Shown here piece after piece: positions 61,764-64,000 of a stretch of DNA of 64,000 nt. The position numbers and the translations under genes are program-made. A model generated the notes under the pieces. It saw only the letters and a list, made by a program, of their open reading frames with translations, did no database searches and was not told where the DNA came from. Where the stretch lies: positions 78,627 to 142,626 of the forward strand of contig DATBGZ010000043.1 of the NCBI GenBank assembly GCA_036557785.1, read 5' to 3'. The stretch is from DATBGZ01 sp036557785 (lineage in GTDB: Bacteria; Actinomycetota; Actinomycetes; Mycobacteriales; Micromonosporaceae). Position 1 is the first letter of the stretch; every line of letters begins with the position of its first letter.

Positions 61764-64000
61764 CTACGAGTCGCCGCCGGTCTCACCGACCGGCGCGGCC
61801 GTGACGTCGTCGATCGCGTACTTGCGCGCGGCCTCCTCGACGACCCCGACAGGCACCTCACCCCGCTGCGCGAGCTGGCCCAAGGCCGCGACGGCGATGG
61901 TCTCCCCGTCGACGTGGAAGTGGCGGCGCAGCGCGTGGCGGGTGTCCGACATGCCGTACCCGTCGGTGCCGAGCGAGGTGTAGGCTGCGGGCACCCACCG
62001 GGCGATCAGGTCCGGTACTGCTCGCATGAAGTCGGAGACCGCGACCACGGGCGCGTCCGTTGCCGACAGCGCGCGGGTCACGTACGGCACGCGCGGCGGC
62101 TGCCCGGGGTGCATGAGGTTCCACTCCTCGGTGGCCACCGCGTCGCGGCGTAGCTCCGTCCACGACGTCGCCGACCACACCTCCGCCGCGACGCCCCAGT
62201 CCTGGGCCAGCAGCGCCTGGGCCCGCAACGCCCACTGCATGCCGGTGCCGGAGGCGAGCAGCCGTACCCTCGGCGTCGTGCCGGCCTCCGCGTACCGGTA
62301 GAGACCCTTGAGCAGGCCGTCGACGTCCACATGGGACGGTTCGGCCGGCTGCGCGATCGGTTCGTTGTAGACGGTCAGGTAGTAGAAGATGTCCTCCGGC
62401 TTCTCGCCGTACATCCGATGCAGCGCGTTCTCGGTGATGTAGGCGATCTCGAAGGCGAACGCGGGGTCATAGGCGACCGCGGCCGGGTTCGTCGCCGCGA
62501 TCAGCAACGAATGCCCGTCCTCGTGCTGCAGGCCCTCGCCGTTGAGCGTGGTACGACCCGCGGTGGCGCCCAGCAGGAAGCCACGCGCCATCTGGTCCCC
62601 GGCAGCCCACAGACCGTCGCCGGTGCGCTGGAAGCCGAACATCGAGTAGAAGATATAGACGGGAATCATCGGCTCGCCATGCGTGGCGTAGGCCGAGCCG
62701 GCGGCGGTGAACGAGGCAACGGAACCGGCCTCGTCAATGCCCTCGTGCAGGATCTGGCCGGTGACCGCCTCCCGGTAGGAGAGGAACAGCTCGCGGTCCA
62801 CCGGCGTGTACTGCTGCCCGTGCGGAGAGTAGATCTTGGCGGTCGGGAAGAGCGAGTCCATGCCGAAGGTTCGGGCCTCGTCGGGGATGATCGGCACCCA
62901 GCGCGGACCGAGGTTCTTGTCCTTCATCAGGTCCTTGAGGAGCCGCACGAAGGCCATCGTGGTGGCGACCTTCTGCTTGCCCGAACCACGCTTGAGATCG
63001 CCGAACGCCTCTGTGGACGGGATCGCCAACGGCCGGCTCTTCGTGCGTCGCGACGGGATCGGGCCACCGAGGGCAGCGCGACGCTGCATCATGTACGCGA
63101 TCTCGTCCGAGCGCTCGCCGGGGTGGTAGTACGGCGGCCGGTACGGGTCGGCCTCGAGCACCGAGTCGGGGATGTCGAGGTAGAGCCGGTCGCGGAACGT
63201 CTTGAGGTCGCCCAGAGTGAGCTTCTTCATCTGGTGGGTCGCGTTGCGCGCCTCGAAGCTGGACCCCAGCGTCCATCCCTTGATGGTCTTCGCGAGGATC
63301 ACGGTCGGCTGCCCGGTGTGCTCCATCGCGGCCTTGTAGGCGGCGTAGAGCTTGCGGTAGTCGTGGCCGCCACGCTTGAGCGCCCAGATCTCGTCGTCGC
63401 TCATGTGCTCGACCATCTTGCGGGTACGCGGGTCGCGACCGAAGAAGTGCTCCCTTACGTACGCGCCGGACTCGGCCTTGTACGTCTGGTAGTCCCCGTC
63501 CGGCGTGACGTTCATCAGGTTGACCAGCGCCCCGTCGGTGTCGGCGGCGAGCAGCGGGTCCCACTCCCGGCCCCAGACCACCTTGATGACGTTCCACCCG
63601 GCGCCGCGGAAGTAGGCCTCCAGCTCCTGGATCACCTTGCCGTTGCCCCGGACCGGTCCGTCCAGGCGCTGCAGGTTGCAGTTGATCACAAAGGTGAGGT
63701 TGTCGAGCTCCTCGCGGGCGGCTACGCCGATCGCGCCGATCGTCTCCGGCTCGTCCATCTCGCCGTCGCCCAGGAACGCCCACACGCGCTGCTGGCTCGT
63801 GTCCTTGATCCCGCGGTTGTGCAGGTAGCGGTTGAAGCGAGCCTGGTACACGGACGCGAGGGGGCCGAGGCCCATCGAGACCGTCGGGAACTCCCAGAAG
63901 TCGGGCATCAGGCGAGGGTGCGGGTACGAGCTCAGGCCCTGGCCACCGGTCTCGCGCCGGAAGTGGTCCAGCTCGGCCTCGGACAGGCGGCCCTCGAGGA
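61764..64000 (-). CDS. aceE: Pyruvate dehydrogenase E1, homodimeric (partial, 5' end off window)
   Basis: About 745 residues of the C-terminal part are present; the frame is open to the right edge. It begins in the window with EGRLSEAELDHFRRETGGQG and has VSMGLGPLASVYQARFNRYL, the TPP motif GDGEMDEPETIG to INCNLQRLDGPVRGNGKVIQ, and TAGRTTLNGEGLQHEDGHSL. The enzyme decarboxylates pyruvate for acetyl-CoA synthesis with E2 and E3. A complete protein of this family has roughly 900 residues, so about 150 N-terminal residues are missing. The DUF3052-AhpE-E1 genes follow it. Confidence 0.95.
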   Translation of the reverse strand, partial: LEGRLSEAELDHFRRETGGQGLSSYPHPRLMPDFWEFPTVSMGLGPLASVYQARFNRYLHNRGIKDTSQQRVWAFLGDGEMDEPETIGAIGVAAREELDNLTFVINCNLQRLDGPVRGNGKVIQELEAYFRGAGWNVIKVVWGREWDPLLAADTDGALVNLMNVTPDGDYQTYKAESGAYVREHFFGRDPRTRKMVEHMSDDEIWALKRGGHDYRKLYAAYKAAMEHTGQPTVILAKTIKGWTLGSSFEARNATHQMKKLTLGDLKTFRDRLYLDIPDSVLEADPYRPPYYHPGERSDEIAYMMQRRAALGGPIPSRRTKSRPLAIPSTEAFGDLKRGSGKQKVATTMAFVRLLKDLMKDKNLGPRWVPIIPDEARTFGMDSLFPTAKIYSPHGQQYTPVDRELFLSYREAVTGQILHEGIDEAGSVASFTAAGSAYATHGEPMIPVYIFYSMFGFQRTGDGLWAAGDQMARGFLLGATAGRTTLNGEGLQHEDGHSLLIAATNPAAVAYDPAFAFEIAYITENALHRMYGEKPEDIFYYLTVYNEPIAQPAEPSHVDVDGLLKGLYRYAEAGTTPRVRLLASGTGMQWALRAQALLAQDWGVAAEVWSATSWTELRRDAVATEEWNLMHPGQPPRVPYVTRALSATDAPVVAVSDFMRAVPDLIARWVPAAYTSLGTDGYGMSDTRHALRRHFHVDGETIAVAALGQLAQRGEVPVGVVEEAARKYAIDDVTAAPVGETGGDS

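Overview
The window is GC-rich (roughly 70% or more), gene-dense DNA with many GTG/TTG starts and short overlaps, typical of a high-GC actinomycete. DUF574 methyltransferases, an F420-type LLM oxidoreductase, an F420-reductase-like protein, a DinB/DUF664 protein, an ECF41 sigma factor, DUF3052 next to an AhpE peroxiredoxin, and homodimeric AceE all fit the Actinomycetia, plausibly a Micromonosporaceae-like organism (inference; no rRNA is present). No CRISPR array, transposase or phage module is visible. One tRNA (Val, anticodon TAC) is present.

Layout. 0-2.7 kb: thioesterase fragment, isochorismatase-like hydrolase, FkbM methyltransferase, and a YoeB/YefM-type toxin-antitoxin pair in reversed order. 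2.7-9.5 kb: a tightly coupled six-gene minus-strand operon (MDR dehydrogenase, divergent PTPS/QueD-like protein, GT4 glycosyltransferase, LPG-synthase-type flippase, RibD-like reductase, LTA-synthase-like sulfatase-fold enzyme) with a divergent CDP-alcohol phosphotransferase. It looks like a pathway for an unknown membrane-linked glycoconjugate and is the best candidate for an undescribed system. 9.5-20 kb: lipoprotein, FUSC protein, kinase, MFS pump, a frameshifted vWA lipoprotein, an epimerase and an atypical pheST pair with frameshifted pheT. 20-25 kb: VOC protein, a frameshifted PLD/DUF3427 helicase and a TIR fragment. 25-34 kb: ordinary single genes.

34.4-41.5 kb: a complete sulfate assimilation and uptake operon (Cys-codon leader peptide, APS reductase, cysDN, sulfate-binding protein, cysTWA). 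41.5-43.4 kb: an ECF41 sigma factor, frameshifted in its C-terminal regulatory domain, divergent from an epimerase with a textbook ECF41 promoter. 43.4-48 kb: VOC/AraC pair, LtrA, then a decayed zone with a PhoX pseudogene and two diverged copies of a short palindromic sequence around a MOSC gene. 48-52 kb: AraC regulator, methyltransferases, HxlR regulator with palindromic operator, RibD-like reductase and MBL hydrolase. 52-56 kb: a STAND (NB-ARC) protein with 13-14 WD40 repeats and a P-loop Lys-to-Arg change, then DUF1028. 57-64 kb: lipoproteins, tRNA-Val, peroxiredoxin, DUF3052, a fused alpha/beta 2-oxoacid dehydrogenase E1 and aceE running off the right edge.

Five otherwise recognisable genes (vWA, pheT, helicase, sigma factor, phoX) carry small frame lesions. 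Four of them need only one base to restore the frame, so either local decay or consensus errors in the assembly should be considered before these genes are called dead.
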